Notes: generated from the sequence alone by a model not told the origin. DNA of 64,000 bases from Variovorax sp. PAMC 28711 (GCF_001577265.1 NZ_CP014517.1:1789001-1853000); one strand, 5' to 3'; shown: positions 30,463 to 42,864, counted from the first letter of the stretch. Program-made: numbers and translations.

Positions 30463-31935
30463 TCAAGCCCCAGTGACATGCACACCCGGCCGCTGACCCG
30501 CATTCCACTTCCCGTCAATGGCCCGTTCGATCTGCGCAGCCAGTTGCAGCAACAGCCCGTCGTTCGCCTGTCGCGCCTGCGCCTGGATGCCCAGCGGCAG
30601 CCCGTTCTGCTGCGCCGCAAGCGGCAGCGAGATGCCGGGCATGCCGCACAGGTTGGCGAGCGGGGTGTAGGCGAAGTTTTTCCACAGGTGGCCGAACCAG
30701 TCGTAGACCGACGGGTTGTCGCTGACGGTGAGGTACTCGGTGGTGCCGACCTTCGGCGTCGGCAGCGCGGTGATGGGGGTGAGGATGATGTCCCAGTCCT
30801 CGAAGAAGTTGCCGAAGGCGCGCGCGGTGGTGTTGAACACCGCCTGCATCTTCGAGCGCTCGGTGTACGTGGTGTGCAGGCCCGCTTCCCAGATCTTGAT
30901 GTTGATCGGCTCCAGCAGTTCGGCCGGCGGGCGCTCATGGCCCAGGCGCGCGATCTGGCCCGCGATGACCTGCGCGAAGTTGCTGATGTAGCAGGTCGTC
31001 TGCGCGGCGAAGGCGGTCTGGAAGTCGACCTTCGGCAGCGCCCATTCGACATGGTGGCCCAGGCCCTCGAGGAAGCGGCCGACGCGTTCGAGCTCGGCCA
31101 CGAAATGCGGCACCGCGCGGTAGTCGCCCCACTCGTGCGACAGCGCGATGCGCAAGCGGCCCGGGTCTTTCTTGATCAGTTCGCTGTACGGTTCGGCCGG
31201 CGACCAGAAGGGCATGAACTCGCCGGGCGCGCCGCCGCGGCACTGGTCGACGAAGGCCGCGGTGTCGCGCACCGTGCGGCTGTGGCAGCCCTGGATCGAC
31301 ACCAGGCCCGACAAGTCCGACAGGTTCGGTGCCAGCGAGAACACGCCGCGCGACACCTTCAGGCCGATGTTGCCGTTCGCGCCGGCCGGGATGCGGATCG
31401 AGCCACCGCCGTCGGTGGCGTGCGACATCGGCAGCACGCCCGCGGCCACGATGGCGCCGGTACCGGCCGAGGAACCGTAGGTGGTGTAGGCCGTGTCCCA
31501 GGGGTTGCGCGTGACGTGCAGCGTGTTCTCCACCGAGCTGCACACGCCGAACTCGGGCGTGGTGGTGCGGCCCATGATGTTCAGCCCCGCCTGGCGGATC
31601 TTGCCGGTGAGAAAGCTGTCTTCGGCCGGGCGATGGCCCTGCATCAGCAGCGAGCCGAATTCCTGCAGCCGACCCTTGAGCGTCGGCCCGAGGTCCTTCA
31701 TCAGGTAGGGCACGCCGGCGAAGGCGCCATCGGTTTTCGTGCCGTTGCCCAACGGGTCGATGACGGCGTCGTCGAACACCTCGACCACCGCGTCGAGCGG
31801 GCCGTTGACCTTGTCGATGGCGGCCTTCGCCTGCGCCGCCAGTCCAGCTGGACTCACTTCTCCGTTGCGTACGCGCGCAGCCAGCGCCACCGCATCGTGG
31901 TCCGCCCATTCGGACCAGCTCATTGCCATCGTCAT
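30463..31935 (-). CDS. Amidase-signature family amidase
   Basis: Hydrolase of 490 aa with the Ser-cisSer-Lys triad: Lys80 in YLMKDLG, Ser155 in YGSSAGTG and nucleophile Ser179 in DGGGSIRIP (24 residues apart, as in GatA). The family cleaves carboxamides; the specific substrate is unknown. Start is the ATG at 31935 (MTMAMSWSEW). It diverges from a GMC oxidoreductase gene, so the two may share a control region. The 3' end lies 23 bp from hairpin unit 2. Confidence 0.9.
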   Translation of the reverse strand: MTMAMSWSEWADHDAVALAARVRNGEVSPAGLAAQAKAAIDKVNGPLDAVVEVFDDAVIDPLGNGTKTDGAFAGVPYLMKDLGPTLKGRLQEFGSLLMQGHRPAEDSFLTGKIRQAGLNIMGRTTTPEFGVCSSVENTLHVTRNPWDTAYTTYGSSAGTGAIVAAGVLPMSHATDGGGSIRIPAGANGNIGLKVSRGVFSLAPNLSDLSGLVSIQGCHSRTVRDTAAFVDQCRGGAPGEFMPFWSPAEPYSELIKKDPGRLRIALSHEWGDYRAVPHFVAELERVGRFLEGLGHHVEWALPKVDFQTAFAAQTTCYISNFAQVIAGQIARLGHERPPAELLEPINIKIWEAGLHTTYTERSKMQAVFNTTARAFGNFFEDWDIILTPITALPTPKVGTTEYLTVSDNPSVYDWFGHLWKNFAYTPLANLCGMPGISLPLAAQQNGLPLGIQAQARQANDGLLLQLAAQIERAIDGKWNAGQRPGVHVTGA

Positions 31936-32009
31936 TTCAGTTTCCGTTTCTCTTCGGTTGTCGAATCGAGACCCGTCTATGCAGCCTCTGGAGCATGAGC
32001 GTAGCCGTC

Positions 32010-32037
32010 CTGACACGGACCGTCCTGTCGGTGTCAG
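32010..32037. promoter_or_regulatory. Inverted repeat between amidase and GMC oxidoreductase genes
   Basis: Perfect 7-bp arms CTGACAC and GTGTCAG separated by 14 bp, in the 188-bp divergent region. It is a possible operator for both genes. No regulator gene is adjacent. Confidence 0.35.
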
Positions 32038-32123
32038 CAAGCCGCCAGCCTTTGACGCCTAAACTGCAAAATCCGAGGCCCGGACACACCGGCCCGCGCC
32101 ATTTTTGACCTGGAGACAACGCG

Positions 32124-33764
32124 TTGAGCGACACCACATTCGACTACATCGTCATCGGCGGCGGCACGGCAGGCGCGCTGATGTGCAACCGGCTCACCCG
32201 CGACGCGCAGAAACGCACGCTGCTCATCGAAGCCGGGCGCAAGGACGACTACCACTGGATCCACATTCCTGTCGGCTATCTGTATTGCATCGGCAACCCG
32301 CGCACCGACTGGCTCTACAACACCGAACCGGATGCCGGCCTGAACGGTCGCACGCTGCGCTATCCGCGCGGCAAGACGCTCGGTGGCAGCTCGAGCATCA
32401 ACGGAATGATCTACATGCGCGGCCAGTCGCGCGACTACGACCAGTGGGCCCAGCTCACCGGCGACGACGCCTGGCGCTGGGACAACGTGTTGCCGGCGTT
32501 CAAGCAGCACGAAGATTTCTACCTCGGCGCGGACGACCTGCACGGTGCCGGTGGCGAATGGCGCGTCGAGAAGCAGCGGCTGCGCTGGGACATCCTCGAC
32601 GCCTTCGCCGACGCTGCGGTCCAGGCCGGCGTGCCGCACACCACCGACTTCAATCGCGGCAGCAACGAGGGCGTGGGCTACTTCCAGGTCAACCAGAAGA
32701 ACGGCTGGCGCTGGAACACCGCCAAGGCGTTCTTGCGACCGACCTGCTACGGTCGGCCGAACTTCGAGATGTGGGTCAACGCGCATGTGACGAAGCTGGT
32801 CGTCGAGACGCAAGCCGACGGCACGCAGCGCTGCACCGGCGTGCAAGTGTGGGACGGCCACGAGATGGTGACCGCGCACGCCACACGCGAAGTCGTGTTG
32901 TGCGGCGGTGCCATCGGCTCGCCGCAGATCTTGCAGCTGTCGGGCATCGGGCCGGCCGACCTCTCGCGCCAGCATGGCATCGACGTGGTGGCCGATCTGC
33001 CGGGCGTCGGCGCCAACCTGCAGGACCATCTGCAGATTCGCGCCGTCTACAAGATCAACGGGGCGCCGACGCTCAACGTGCTGGCCTCGTCGATGGTCGG
33101 CAAGGCGAAGATCGGCCTCGAATACCTGATGAAGCGCAGCGGCCCGATGAGCATGGCGCCCTCGCAGCTCGGCGCCTTCACCCGCAGCTCGCCCGACCAC
33201 GTCTGGCCCAACCTGGAGTACCACGTGCAGCCGCTGTCGCTCGACGCCTTCGGCGAACCGCTGCACAGCTTCCCGGCGTTCACCGCGAGCGTGTGCAACC
33301 TCAACCCGACCAGCCGCGGCACGGTGCGCATCAAGAGCCCGCGCTACCAGGACGCGCCAGCCATCGCGCCCAACTACCTGAGCACCGACGAAGATCGCAA
33401 GGTCGCGGCCGATTCGCTGCGGGTGACACGTCGCATCGCGTCGCAACCCGCCCTGGCGAAGTACCGGCCCGAAGAATGGAAGCCCGGCGTGCAGTACCAG
33501 ACTGACGAAGAGCTCGCGCGACTGGCCGGCGACATCGCGACCACCATCTTCCATCCGGTCGGCACCACCAAGATGGGCGCCGACAACGACCCGATGGCGG
33601 TGCTCGATTCACGCTTTCGGGTGCGCGGGATCCAGGGCCTGCGCGTGGTCGATGCCGGCGCGATGCCGACCATCACGAGCGGCAACACCAACAGCCCCAC
33701 GCTCATGATGGCGGAAATGGCGGCGGGCTGGATGCGCGAGGAAGCGCGCATCCAGCCGGGCTAG
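32124..33764 (+). CDS. GMC-family (choline dehydrogenase-like) FAD oxidoreductase
   Basis: Flavoprotein of 546 aa. The FAD-binding motif is YIVIGGGTAGALMCNRL, GMC signature 1 is GGSSSINGMIYMRG, and signature 2 is GAIGSPQILQLSGIGP. The C-terminal catalytic His lies in FHPVGTTKMG and the Asn in GNTNSPT. It would oxidise an alcohol with electrons passed to the respiratory chain. The lack of a betaine-aldehyde dehydrogenase or BetI neighbour argues against true choline dehydrogenase. Start is a TTG at 32124 preceded by GGAGA. Confidence 0.92.
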   Translation: MSDTTFDYIVIGGGTAGALMCNRLTRDAQKRTLLIEAGRKDDYHWIHIPVGYLYCIGNPRTDWLYNTEPDAGLNGRTLRYPRGKTLGGSSSINGMIYMRGQSRDYDQWAQLTGDDAWRWDNVLPAFKQHEDFYLGADDLHGAGGEWRVEKQRLRWDILDAFADAAVQAGVPHTTDFNRGSNEGVGYFQVNQKNGWRWNTAKAFLRPTCYGRPNFEMWVNAHVTKLVVETQADGTQRCTGVQVWDGHEMVTAHATREVVLCGGAIGSPQILQLSGIGPADLSRQHGIDVVADLPGVGANLQDHLQIRAVYKINGAPTLNVLASSMVGKAKIGLEYLMKRSGPMSMAPSQLGAFTRSSPDHVWPNLEYHVQPLSLDAFGEPLHSFPAFTASVCNLNPTSRGTVRIKSPRYQDAPAIAPNYLSTDEDRKVAADSLRVTRRIASQPALAKYRPEEWKPGVQYQTDEELARLAGDIATTIFHPVGTTKMGADNDPMAVLDSRFRVRGIQGLRVVDAGAMPTITSGNTNSPTLMMAEMAAGWMREEARIQPG

Positions 33765-33829
33765 GGCCCCGGGGCTTCTGGCCTTGGCGCAAGCCGCCAG
33801 GCCGCTGCCACCCGAGCGCCCCGTCCCAC

Positions 33830-34015
33830 CCATTAACTTCCGGAAACAAATGGGTTGCAAAGCTGGCGGGTTAGCCCTGATGCACTCCAACGGTGCACGC
33901 CCTAAAGTCTCGCCACTCGCAAGCGGGCACAGCCTGCTGCCGAGGGTCCGAGGAGACAAGCTTTCTGACGAATAACGACATTCACAAGGCTCCAATCGAG
34001 ATGCCGGTTTTTTGA
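33830..34015 (+). ncRNA. ssrS: Probable 6S RNA
   Basis: In a 318-bp gap without reading frames, the 3' half (about 33945-34000) resembles E. coli 6S RNA, with matching blocks GGTCCG, GAGA, AAGC, CTG-CGA and ACGACATTCAC in order. A closed hairpin GTCTC...GAGAC with an inner CTCG/CGAG stem is predicted at about 33916-33967. An intrinsic terminator follows at 34017-34044. Position before a TSUP gene also fits my memory of other Burkholderiales, though the usual zapA neighbour is absent. The ends are approximate, the 5' half is poorly matched, and no promoter was pinned down. Confidence 0.5.
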
Positions 34016-34016
34016 C

Positions 34017-34044
34017 AAAGCGCCGCTGGTCGGCGCTTTTTTTT
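34017..34044 (+). terminator. Intrinsic terminator after the 6S RNA candidate
   Basis: Stem AGCGCCG/CGGCGCT with a short loop followed by eight T residues. It lies 38 bp before the TSUP start codon, so it separates an upstream RNA from the permease gene. Confidence 0.85.
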
Positions 34045-34082
34045 GCCCGTCGTTTTCGCACGGCCGATGGGACAATCTCCGG

Positions 34083-34841
34083 ATGGAAATGCTGGTGTTG
34101 ACGGGCGCTTCGCTGCTCGCGGGATTCGTGGATTCGATCGTGGGCGGCGGTGGGCTGATCCTGGTACCTGCCCTCTTTGCGGTCTTTCCCGGCGCACCGC
34201 CCGCGACGCTCCTGGGCACCAACAAAAGCGCCTCCATCTGGGGCACGGCGGCATCGGCCGCCCAGTTCAGCCAGCGCGTGACGATCCGTTGGGGTGCGCT
34301 GTGGCCCGCGGCGCTGCTCGGCTTCGCCGGCGCCATGGCCGGCGCCTGGGCGGTCACGGTGTTTCCCGGCGACTTCTTGCGCAAGGCGCTGCCGCTCATC
34401 CTCGTGGCGGTGCTGGTTTACACCGTGATGCGCAAAGACATGGGGCGCCACCACGCGCCGCGCTTCACCGGCCGCGCCGAAACCCTTGCCGCCTGCGCCG
34501 TCGGGCTGTCGATCGGCCTGTACGACGGCTTTTTCGGCCCGGGCGCCGGCAGCTTCCTGGTGTTCCTGTTCGTCCGCTGGATGGGCTATGACTTTCTGAA
34601 CGCGTCGGCCTCGGCCAAGATCATCAATGTGATGACGAACGCCGCCGCGCTGCTGCTGCTGGCCTTCAAGGGACATGTGTGGTGGCGCTACGGCCTGGTG
34701 ATGGCGGTGGCCAACGTGGCGGGCAGCCTCTACGGCACGCGCGTGGCGCTCAAGCACGGGGCTGGCTTCGTGCGCGGCGTGTTCATCTTCGTGGTGAGCG
34801 CGCTGATCCTGAAGACGGCGTACGACGCGTTCGTGCGCTAG
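34083..34841 (+). CDS. TSUP-family (TauE/SafE) membrane transporter
   Basis: Polytopic protein of 252 aa with about seven to eight hydrophobic helices. The start AGFVDSIVGGGGLILVPAL and the second-half repeat IGLYDGFFGPGAGSFLVF are the twin TSUP signatures. Family members export sulfite, sulfoacetate or other sulfur and organic anions; the substrate here is unknown. It is convergent with mrdA, 12 bp apart, and is preceded by a terminator. Confidence 0.9.
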   Translation: MEMLVLTGASLLAGFVDSIVGGGGLILVPALFAVFPGAPPATLLGTNKSASIWGTAASAAQFSQRVTIRWGALWPAALLGFAGAMAGAWAVTVFPGDFLRKALPLILVAVLVYTVMRKDMGRHHAPRFTGRAETLAACAVGLSIGLYDGFFGPGAGSFLVFLFVRWMGYDFLNASASAKIINVMTNAAALLLLAFKGHVWWRYGLVMAVANVAGSLYGTRVALKHGAGFVRGVFIFVVSALILKTAYDAFVR

Positions 34842-34853
34842 CGTGCGGCTTCT

Positions 34854-36824
34854 TCAGGGCGTTGTGGCGGGTGACGCAGTCACGGCGGGCCAGGCCACGT
34901 CGCTTGCGACACGCTGCTTGCCGATAGGCGCGCCCGCCTTGCCGGTCTTGATGGCCTCCATGTCGGCCTCGCTGGGGTACTGGTTCGCGAGCCAGTAGTC
35001 GAACACACGGCGCGCGATGGGAGCCGCCGCACCGGCGCCCCAACCCGCGTTCTCGACGATCACGGCCACCGCGATCTTTGGATCGCTGGCCGGCGCGAAG
35101 GCCATGAACAGGGCGTGGTCGCGCTGGTGCTCTTCGAGCGCGCGGGAGTTGTACTTGGTGCCTTGCGCCTGTGTCACGGCCTGCGCGGTGCCCGTCTTTC
35201 CGGCAGCGACATAGGGCGCACCCGCGAACACGCTGCGTGCGGTGCCGGCGCTCACGACGCTCTGCAAGCCTTCGCGGATCACCGCGATGTTGGCCGCCGT
35301 GTAGCCGAGGTTGTCGGCCGGCGGCTGCACGATGGGGGTGGTCTTGCCGGTGACGGTGTCGCGCGTGGCCAGCACGACGTGCGGCTTGTGCTTGATGCCG
35401 CCGTCGGCCACGATGGCCGTCGCCTGTGCGAGCTGCAGCATCGTGAAGCTGTTGTAGCCCTGGCCGATGCCGAGCGAAATGGTTTCGCCGGCGTACCACT
35501 TCTTGGCTTCGGGCCGCTTGTAGGCGTTGCGCTTCCACTCCTGGCTCGGCAGCACGCCGCGCACTTCGCCGCCGATGTCGATGCCGGTGATCTGGCCGAA
35601 GCCGAGCGGCTTCATCTCGTCGTGGATCAGGTCGACGCCCATCTCGTTGGCGAGCGAATAGAAGTAGATGTTGCTCGACAGCTGGATCGCGCGGCGCATG
35701 TCGACGCCGCCGATGTTGCCTTCGGGGCTACCGAAACGGTGGCCCGCGAAGTTGTAGTAACCCGGGTCGTTGATCACCACGCTCGGCGCGCGCTTGCCGC
35801 TGTGCAGCGCAGCGAGCGCCATGAAGGGTTTGTAGGTCGAGCCGGGCGGATAGGTGCCGCGCAGGGCGCGGTTCAAAAGCGGCTTGTCGATCGATTCGCT
35901 CAGCTCTTTCCAGCTCTCGCTGTCGATGCCTTCGACGAACAGGTTCGGGTCGAAGGTCGGCTTGCTCACGAATGCCAGTATTTCGCCGGTCTTCGGATCG
36001 ATCGCGACCAGCGCACCGCGGCGCTCGCCGAACATCTCTTCGACCAGCTTCTGCAGCTTGATGTCGAGCGACAGCATGATCGTGTTGCCCGGCGTGGCCG
36101 GATGGCTCGCGAGCCGGCGCACCGCACGGCCGCCGGCCGAGGTTTCCATCTGCTCGACGCCGGTCAGGCCGTGCAGCTCTTTTTCGTAGCTCTGCTCGAC
36201 GCCCAGCTTGCCGATGTAGTCGGTGCCCTTGTAGTTGGCGAGCGCCTCGTCCTCCCACTCTTCCATCGCTTCCTTCTCGCGCTGGTTGATGCGGCCGATG
36301 TAGCCGAGCACATGGCTCCCGGTCTCGCCGTTGGGGTAGTTGCGGAACAGTCGCGCCTTGATTTCGACGCCGGGAAAGCGATAACGCTGCGCCGCGAAGC
36401 GCGCGACTTCCTCGTCCGACAGGCGGGTGCGGATCGGCACCGAATCGAAGCTGCGCGAGTCTTCGCGCAGCCGCTTGAAACGCCGACGGTCGCGCGGCGT
36501 GACATCGATCACCTCGGCCAGGCCGTCGATCGTGGTGTCGACGTCGCCGGCCTTGGACGGCGTGATCTCCAGCGTGTAGGCCGAGTAGTTCGACGCGAGG
36601 ATGATGCCGTTGCGGTCGAGGATGAGGCCGCGGTTGGGCACCACCGGCACGATCGCGGTGCGATTGTTTTCGGCCTGCTCGGCGAGGTCTTCGTGGCGCA
36701 CCACCTGCAAGTAGACCAGGCGTGCGCACAGCAGGCCGAAGGCCACGAGCACCGCAAAACCGATGACGATCACGCGGTGCTTGAAGCGGGCGAGTTCGGC
36801 AGCGACGTTGCGGATTTCGGTCAT
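34854..36824 (-). CDS. mrdA: Penicillin-binding protein 2 (elongasome transpeptidase)
   Basis: Peptidoglycan transpeptidase of 656 aa for lateral wall growth. A membrane anchor lies at about residues 17-40, followed by the dimerisation/pedestal domain. The active site is STYK (329-332), SSN (383-385) and KTGT (543-546). It is the last gene of mreB-mreC-mreD-mrdA, the rod-shape operon, with 13 bp after mreD. In many bacteria rodA follows, but here the next gene is the convergent TSUP gene, so rodA must lie elsewhere. Confidence 0.96.
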   Translation of the reverse strand: MTEIRNVAAELARFKHRVIVIGFAVLVAFGLLCARLVYLQVVRHEDLAEQAENNRTAIVPVVPNRGLILDRNGIILASNYSAYTLEITPSKAGDVDTTIDGLAEVIDVTPRDRRRFKRLREDSRSFDSVPIRTRLSDEEVARFAAQRYRFPGVEIKARLFRNYPNGETGSHVLGYIGRINQREKEAMEEWEDEALANYKGTDYIGKLGVEQSYEKELHGLTGVEQMETSAGGRAVRRLASHPATPGNTIMLSLDIKLQKLVEEMFGERRGALVAIDPKTGEILAFVSKPTFDPNLFVEGIDSESWKELSESIDKPLLNRALRGTYPPGSTYKPFMALAALHSGKRAPSVVINDPGYYNFAGHRFGSPEGNIGGVDMRRAIQLSSNIYFYSLANEMGVDLIHDEMKPLGFGQITGIDIGGEVRGVLPSQEWKRNAYKRPEAKKWYAGETISLGIGQGYNSFTMLQLAQATAIVADGGIKHKPHVVLATRDTVTGKTTPIVQPPADNLGYTAANIAVIREGLQSVVSAGTARSVFAGAPYVAAGKTGTAQAVTQAQGTKYNSRALEEHQRDHALFMAFAPASDPKIAVAVIVENAGWGAGAAAPIARRVFDYWLANQYPSEADMEAIKTGKAGAPIGKQRVASDVAWPAVTASPATTP

Positions 36825-36837
36825 GGGGCGAAGAGTG

Positions 36838-37359
36838 TCACAGCGGGCGGTTGGCGTCCGGGTCGGGCGTGCGCCGCTGGGGCGCCAACAGCAGCAGGCT
36901 GGCGAGCGGCCACAGCAGCGATTCGAGTGCCGGCGAGATCAACAGGTTCCATCCCGGAAACGCGCCGCCGCCGATCATGCGGATGGCCAGCTCGATCAGG
37001 TGCGACAACGCGAACAGCGGCAGCACCTGCAGCGCCTGCGACACCACCGGATACCAGAGCAGGCGACGGTGGATCGCGATCGCGAAGTAACCGAGCGTGG
37101 TGTACGACAGCGCGTGCTGGCCGAGCATGGCCGACTGGTGCACGTCCATCGCCAGGCCGAACGCGAACGCCACGCCGATGCCGATGCGCATCGGCTGGTG
37201 AACGCTCCAGAACACGATGGCCAGCGCGAGGAAGTCGGGCGTCCAGGCTGCGCGCCCCACCGGAATCATATTGAGCAGCAGCGCCGCGAAGAGGCTGGCC
37301 CACATGAAGAGCGGGCTGACGGGGAGCAGCAGTTGCTGCTGGCCGGGTCGCATGATCAT
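36838..37359 (-). CDS. mreD: Rod shape-determining protein MreD
   Basis: Integral membrane protein of 173 aa with about five hydrophobic helices. The pattern PDFLALAIVFWSVHQPMRIGIGVAFAFGLAMDV is characteristic of MreD. Start is the ATG at 37359, overlapping the mreC stop as ATGA; another Met follows two codons later. It bridges MreC and the PBP2/RodA machinery. Confidence 0.93.
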   Translation of the reverse strand: MIMRPGQQQLLLPVSPLFMWASLFAALLLNMIPVGRAAWTPDFLALAIVFWSVHQPMRIGIGVAFAFGLAMDVHQSAMLGQHALSYTTLGYFAIAIHRRLLWYPVVSQALQVLPLFALSHLIELAIRMIGGGAFPGWNLLISPALESLLWPLASLLLLAPQRRTPDPDANRPL

Positions 37360-38312
37360 CGCGCGCGTCCTTCCTTCTTGTCGGCCGCCTTGGCGTCCGC
37401 CGGCTTCTTCTTGCCAGATGCGGGAGCCGGTGCTGCCACAGGCTTCGGCGCCGTCGGTGCCCCGGTCGGCGCCAGCACCAGCACGTAGCGCGCCGCATTC
37501 ACCTGGGCGAGCGGCACGCAGTGGATGCGCGCGAAAGCGGAGTCGGCGCGGCGCTCGATGCGGTCGATCCGCGCGACGGGCAGGCCCGGCGGATAGACGC
37601 CGTCGACGCCGCTGGTGGACAGCAGGTCGCCTTCCTGCACATCGGAGTTGGCCTGCATGAAGCGCAGTTCGAGCCCGCCGCCGTGCGCGGTCGCGTCGCC
37701 GAAGGCCACGCTGCGCGCGCCGGTGCGGGTGTTCTGCACGGGGATCGACAGGTCGCGGTCGATCACCAGCGTGATCTCGCTCGTGAAGGGCTGCACCTGC
37801 GTCACCTGCCCGAGCACGCCGCGCTCGTCCATCACCGGGGAGCCGGCCACGATGCCGTGCGTCAGGCCCTGGTCGATCACGATCTTGCGGGTGTAGGGAT
37901 CGGCTGCGTCGTAGAGCACCTCGGCCGCGCGGCTCGGCGTGGTCTTGCTGGCGCGCAGTTCGAGCAGGGAGCGCAGTCGCGCGTTTTCGAGCGCCAGCGT
38001 GTCCGACTGCCCGGCTCGCTCGGCCTGCAGCGCGAGCGCCTTGCGCGCTTCGGATTCGTTGCTTTGCGCGGTCTGCAGGTCTTCGAGGTAGCGGCCGCCG
38101 CCCAGCACCATCTGTACCGGCTTGAGCGCCAGCCACTGCACCGGATACAGCACCGCGCCGATGGCCGCGCGCACGGGCTGCACGATGTGGAAGCGCGCGT
38201 CGGCCACCATCAGGAACAGCGCGAGCGCGCTGAAGAAGATCAGCTTGCTGAGTGCCGACATCCCCTGGTTGAACAGGGGCGGAGCGCTGCGATCAAGCGT
38301 GCCGAGCGGCAT
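37356..38312 (-). CDS. mreC: Rod shape-determining protein MreC
   Basis: Bitopic inner-membrane protein of 318 aa. A hydrophobic anchor lies at about residues 19-35, a coiled-coil follows at about 75-115, and the periplasmic beta-domain contains GITH-like VIDQGLTHGIVAGSPVMDERGVLGQV. The C-terminal tail is Ala/Pro/Lys-rich (PAPASGKKKPADAKAADKK) and probably disordered. It links cytoplasmic MreB to PBP2 and lies 15 bp after mreB. Confidence 0.95.
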   Translation of the reverse strand: MPLGTLDRSAPPLFNQGMSALSKLIFFSALALFLMVADARFHIVQPVRAAIGAVLYPVQWLALKPVQMVLGGGRYLEDLQTAQSNESEARKALALQAERAGQSDTLALENARLRSLLELRASKTTPSRAAEVLYDAADPYTRKIVIDQGLTHGIVAGSPVMDERGVLGQVTQVQPFTSEITLVIDRDLSIPVQNTRTGARSVAFGDATAHGGGLELRFMQANSDVQEGDLLSTSGVDGVYPPGLPVARIDRIERRADSAFARIHCVPLAQVNAARYVLVLAPTGAPTAPKPVAAPAPASGKKKPADAKAADKKEGRAR

Positions 38313-38327
38313 ACGCGACCGCTGGGG

Positions 38328-39557
<1,230 letters not shown>

Positions 39558-39585
39558 TTACCTCCGGTTTCACGCCGTTTTTCCG

Positions 39586-39885
39586 ATGTCCCTTTCCGCT
39601 TCCGATATCGCACGCATCGCCACGTTGGCGCGCCTGCAACTGGCGCCCGACGAAAGCGAGCGAATGCTCGGCCAGCTCAACGGCTTCTTCGATCTCGTGG
39701 AGCGCATGCGCGCCGTCGATACGACCGGCGTCGAGCCCCTGGCCCATCCCGTGGCCACGATTGAAGACATTTCATTGCGGCTGCGCGACGACGTGGTGAG
39801 CGAGCCGAACAACCGCGAAGCCAACCAGAAGAGTGCGCCAGCCGTTGAACGCGGCCTGTTTCTGGTGCCGAAGGTGATCGAATGA
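39586..39885 (+). CDS. gatC: Aspartyl/glutamyl-tRNA amidotransferase subunit C
   Basis: Small subunit of 99 aa of the GatCAB amidotransferase, which converts Glu-tRNA(Gln) or Asp-tRNA(Asn) to the amidated forms. The start [16 protein letters not shown] and VAPL-type VEPLAHPV are typical, and [15 protein letters not shown] is the conserved end. It overlaps gatA by four bases. First gene of gatCAB. Confidence 0.96.
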   Translation: MSLSASDIARIATLARLQLAPDESERMLGQLNGFFDLVERMRAVDTTGVEPLAHPVATIEDISLRLRDDVVSEPNNREANQKSAPAVERGLFLVPKVIE

Positions 39886-41372
39886 GCAATACCGATCTGC
39901 ACCACAAGGGCGTGGCCGAACTGGCGCGCGTCCTGGCTGCGCGCGAAGTGTCGGCGGTCGAAACGGCCCAGCATTTCCTCGCGCGCATGAAGACGCACGA
40001 AGCACTCGGCGCCTTCGTCGCGGTCGACGCCGACGCCACGCTGGCCCAGGCCCGCGCCGCCGACGCGCTGATCGCCAAAGGCAACGCGCCCGCGCTGACG
40101 GGCGTGCCGATCGCGCACAAGGACATCTTCGTCACCACCGACTTCCCCACCACCGCCGGCTCGCGCATGCTGGCCGGCTACCGCTCGCCTTTTGACGCGA
40201 CAGTCGTTCGCAAGCTGGCCGAAGCCGGCACCGTGTCGCTCGGCAAGCTGAGCTGCGACGAATTCGCGATGGGCTCGGCCAACGAGAACGTCGCCGTGCC
40301 GGCGGTCGGCGCCGACCAGGCCGTGCCCGTGCGCAATCCGTGGGACACGCGCCGCATCCCCGGCGGTTCGTCGGGGGGCAGCGCGGCCGCCGTGGCAGCG
40401 CGCCTGGCACCGGCCGCGACCGGCACCGACACCGGCGGCTCGATCCGCCAGCCCGCCTCCTTCTGCGGCATCACCGGCATCAAGCCGACCTATGGCCGCG
40501 CCTCGCGCTACGGCATGGTCGCCTTCGCGTCGAGCCTCGACCAGGCCGGGCCGATGGCGCACTCGGCCGAAGACTGCGCGCTGCTGCTGTCGGCGATCTG
40601 CGGACCCGACCTCGACCGCGACTCGACCTCGATCGATCGCCCCGCCGAAGACTTTTCGCGTGACCTGAACGCCTCGCTCGAGGGCCTGCGCATCGGCGTG
40701 CCCAGCGAATTTCTCGGTGACGGCGTGGCGCCCGGCGTGCGCGCCGCGGTCGATGCGGCGCTGGCCGCCTACGAGAAGCTCGGGGCGAAACGCGTGGCCG
40801 TCACGCTGCCGCGCACCGAGCTGTCGATCCCCGTGTACTACATCCTCGCGGCGGCCGAAGCGTCGAGCAACCTGAGCCGCTTCGACGGCGTGAAGTTCGG
40901 CCATCGCGCAACGCAGTACAAGGACCTCGCCGACATGTACGCGAAGACGCGCGAAGAAGGCTTCGGCGACGAGGTGAAGCGCCGAATCATGATCGGCACC
41001 TACGTGCTCAGCCACGGCTACTACGACGCCTATTACCTGCAGGCGCAGAAGGTGCGCCGCATGATCGCCGACGACTTCCAGCAGGCCTTTGCGCAGTGCG
41101 ACGTGATCGCCGGCCCGGTCGCGCCGACCATCGCCTGGAAGATCGGCGAGCACGGCGACGACCCGGTCGCCGACTACCTGGCCGACATCTTCACGCTGCC
41201 CGCCTCGCTCGCCGGCCTGCCCGGCATGAGCGTGCCGGCCGGCTTCGACGCCGGCATGCCCGTGGGCCTGCAACTGATCGGCAACTACTTCGGCGAGGCG
41301 AAGCTGCTCAATGCAGCGCACCGCTTCCAGCAAGCCACCGACTGGCACGCGCGCACGCCGGAGGGCTTTTGA
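39882..41372 (+). CDS. gatA: Aspartyl/glutamyl-tRNA amidotransferase subunit A
   Basis: Glutaminase subunit of 496 aa that releases ammonia for tRNA-bound amidation. The Ser-cisSer-Lys triad is visible as Lys80 in IAHKDIF, Ser163 in GGSSGGS and Ser187 in [10 protein letters not shown]. It lies between gatC and gatB with minimal spacing. The frame is intact. Confidence 0.96.
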   Translation: MSNTDLHHKGVAELARVLAAREVSAVETAQHFLARMKTHEALGAFVAVDADATLAQARAADALIAKGNAPALTGVPIAHKDIFVTTDFPTTAGSRMLAGYRSPFDATVVRKLAEAGTVSLGKLSCDEFAMGSANENVAVPAVGADQAVPVRNPWDTRRIPGGSSGGSAAAVAARLAPAATGTDTGGSIRQPASFCGITGIKPTYGRASRYGMVAFASSLDQAGPMAHSAEDCALLLSAICGPDLDRDSTSIDRPAEDFSRDLNASLEGLRIGVPSEFLGDGVAPGVRAAVDAALAAYEKLGAKRVAVTLPRTELSIPVYYILAAAEASSNLSRFDGVKFGHRATQYKDLADMYAKTREEGFGDEVKRRIMIGTYVLSHGYYDAYYLQAQKVRRMIADDFQQAFAQCDVIAGPVAPTIAWKIGEHGDDPVADYLADIFTLPASLAGLPGMSVPAGFDAGMPVGLQLIGNYFGEAKLLNAAHRFQQATDWHARTPEGF

Positions 41373-41373
41373 G

Positions 41374-42864
<1,491 letters not shown>

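Noticed and set aside
32124..33764. Calling the GMC enzyme choline dehydrogenase (betA)
   Set aside because: The family motif is clear, but no betB or betI neighbour exists and GMC substrates vary widely.
33765..34044. Riboswitch controlling the TSUP gene
   Set aside because: The terminator position would fit, but none of the known riboswitch consensus blocks I checked (cobalamin, glycine, fluoride, SAH, ykkC) was present, while 6S-like blocks were.
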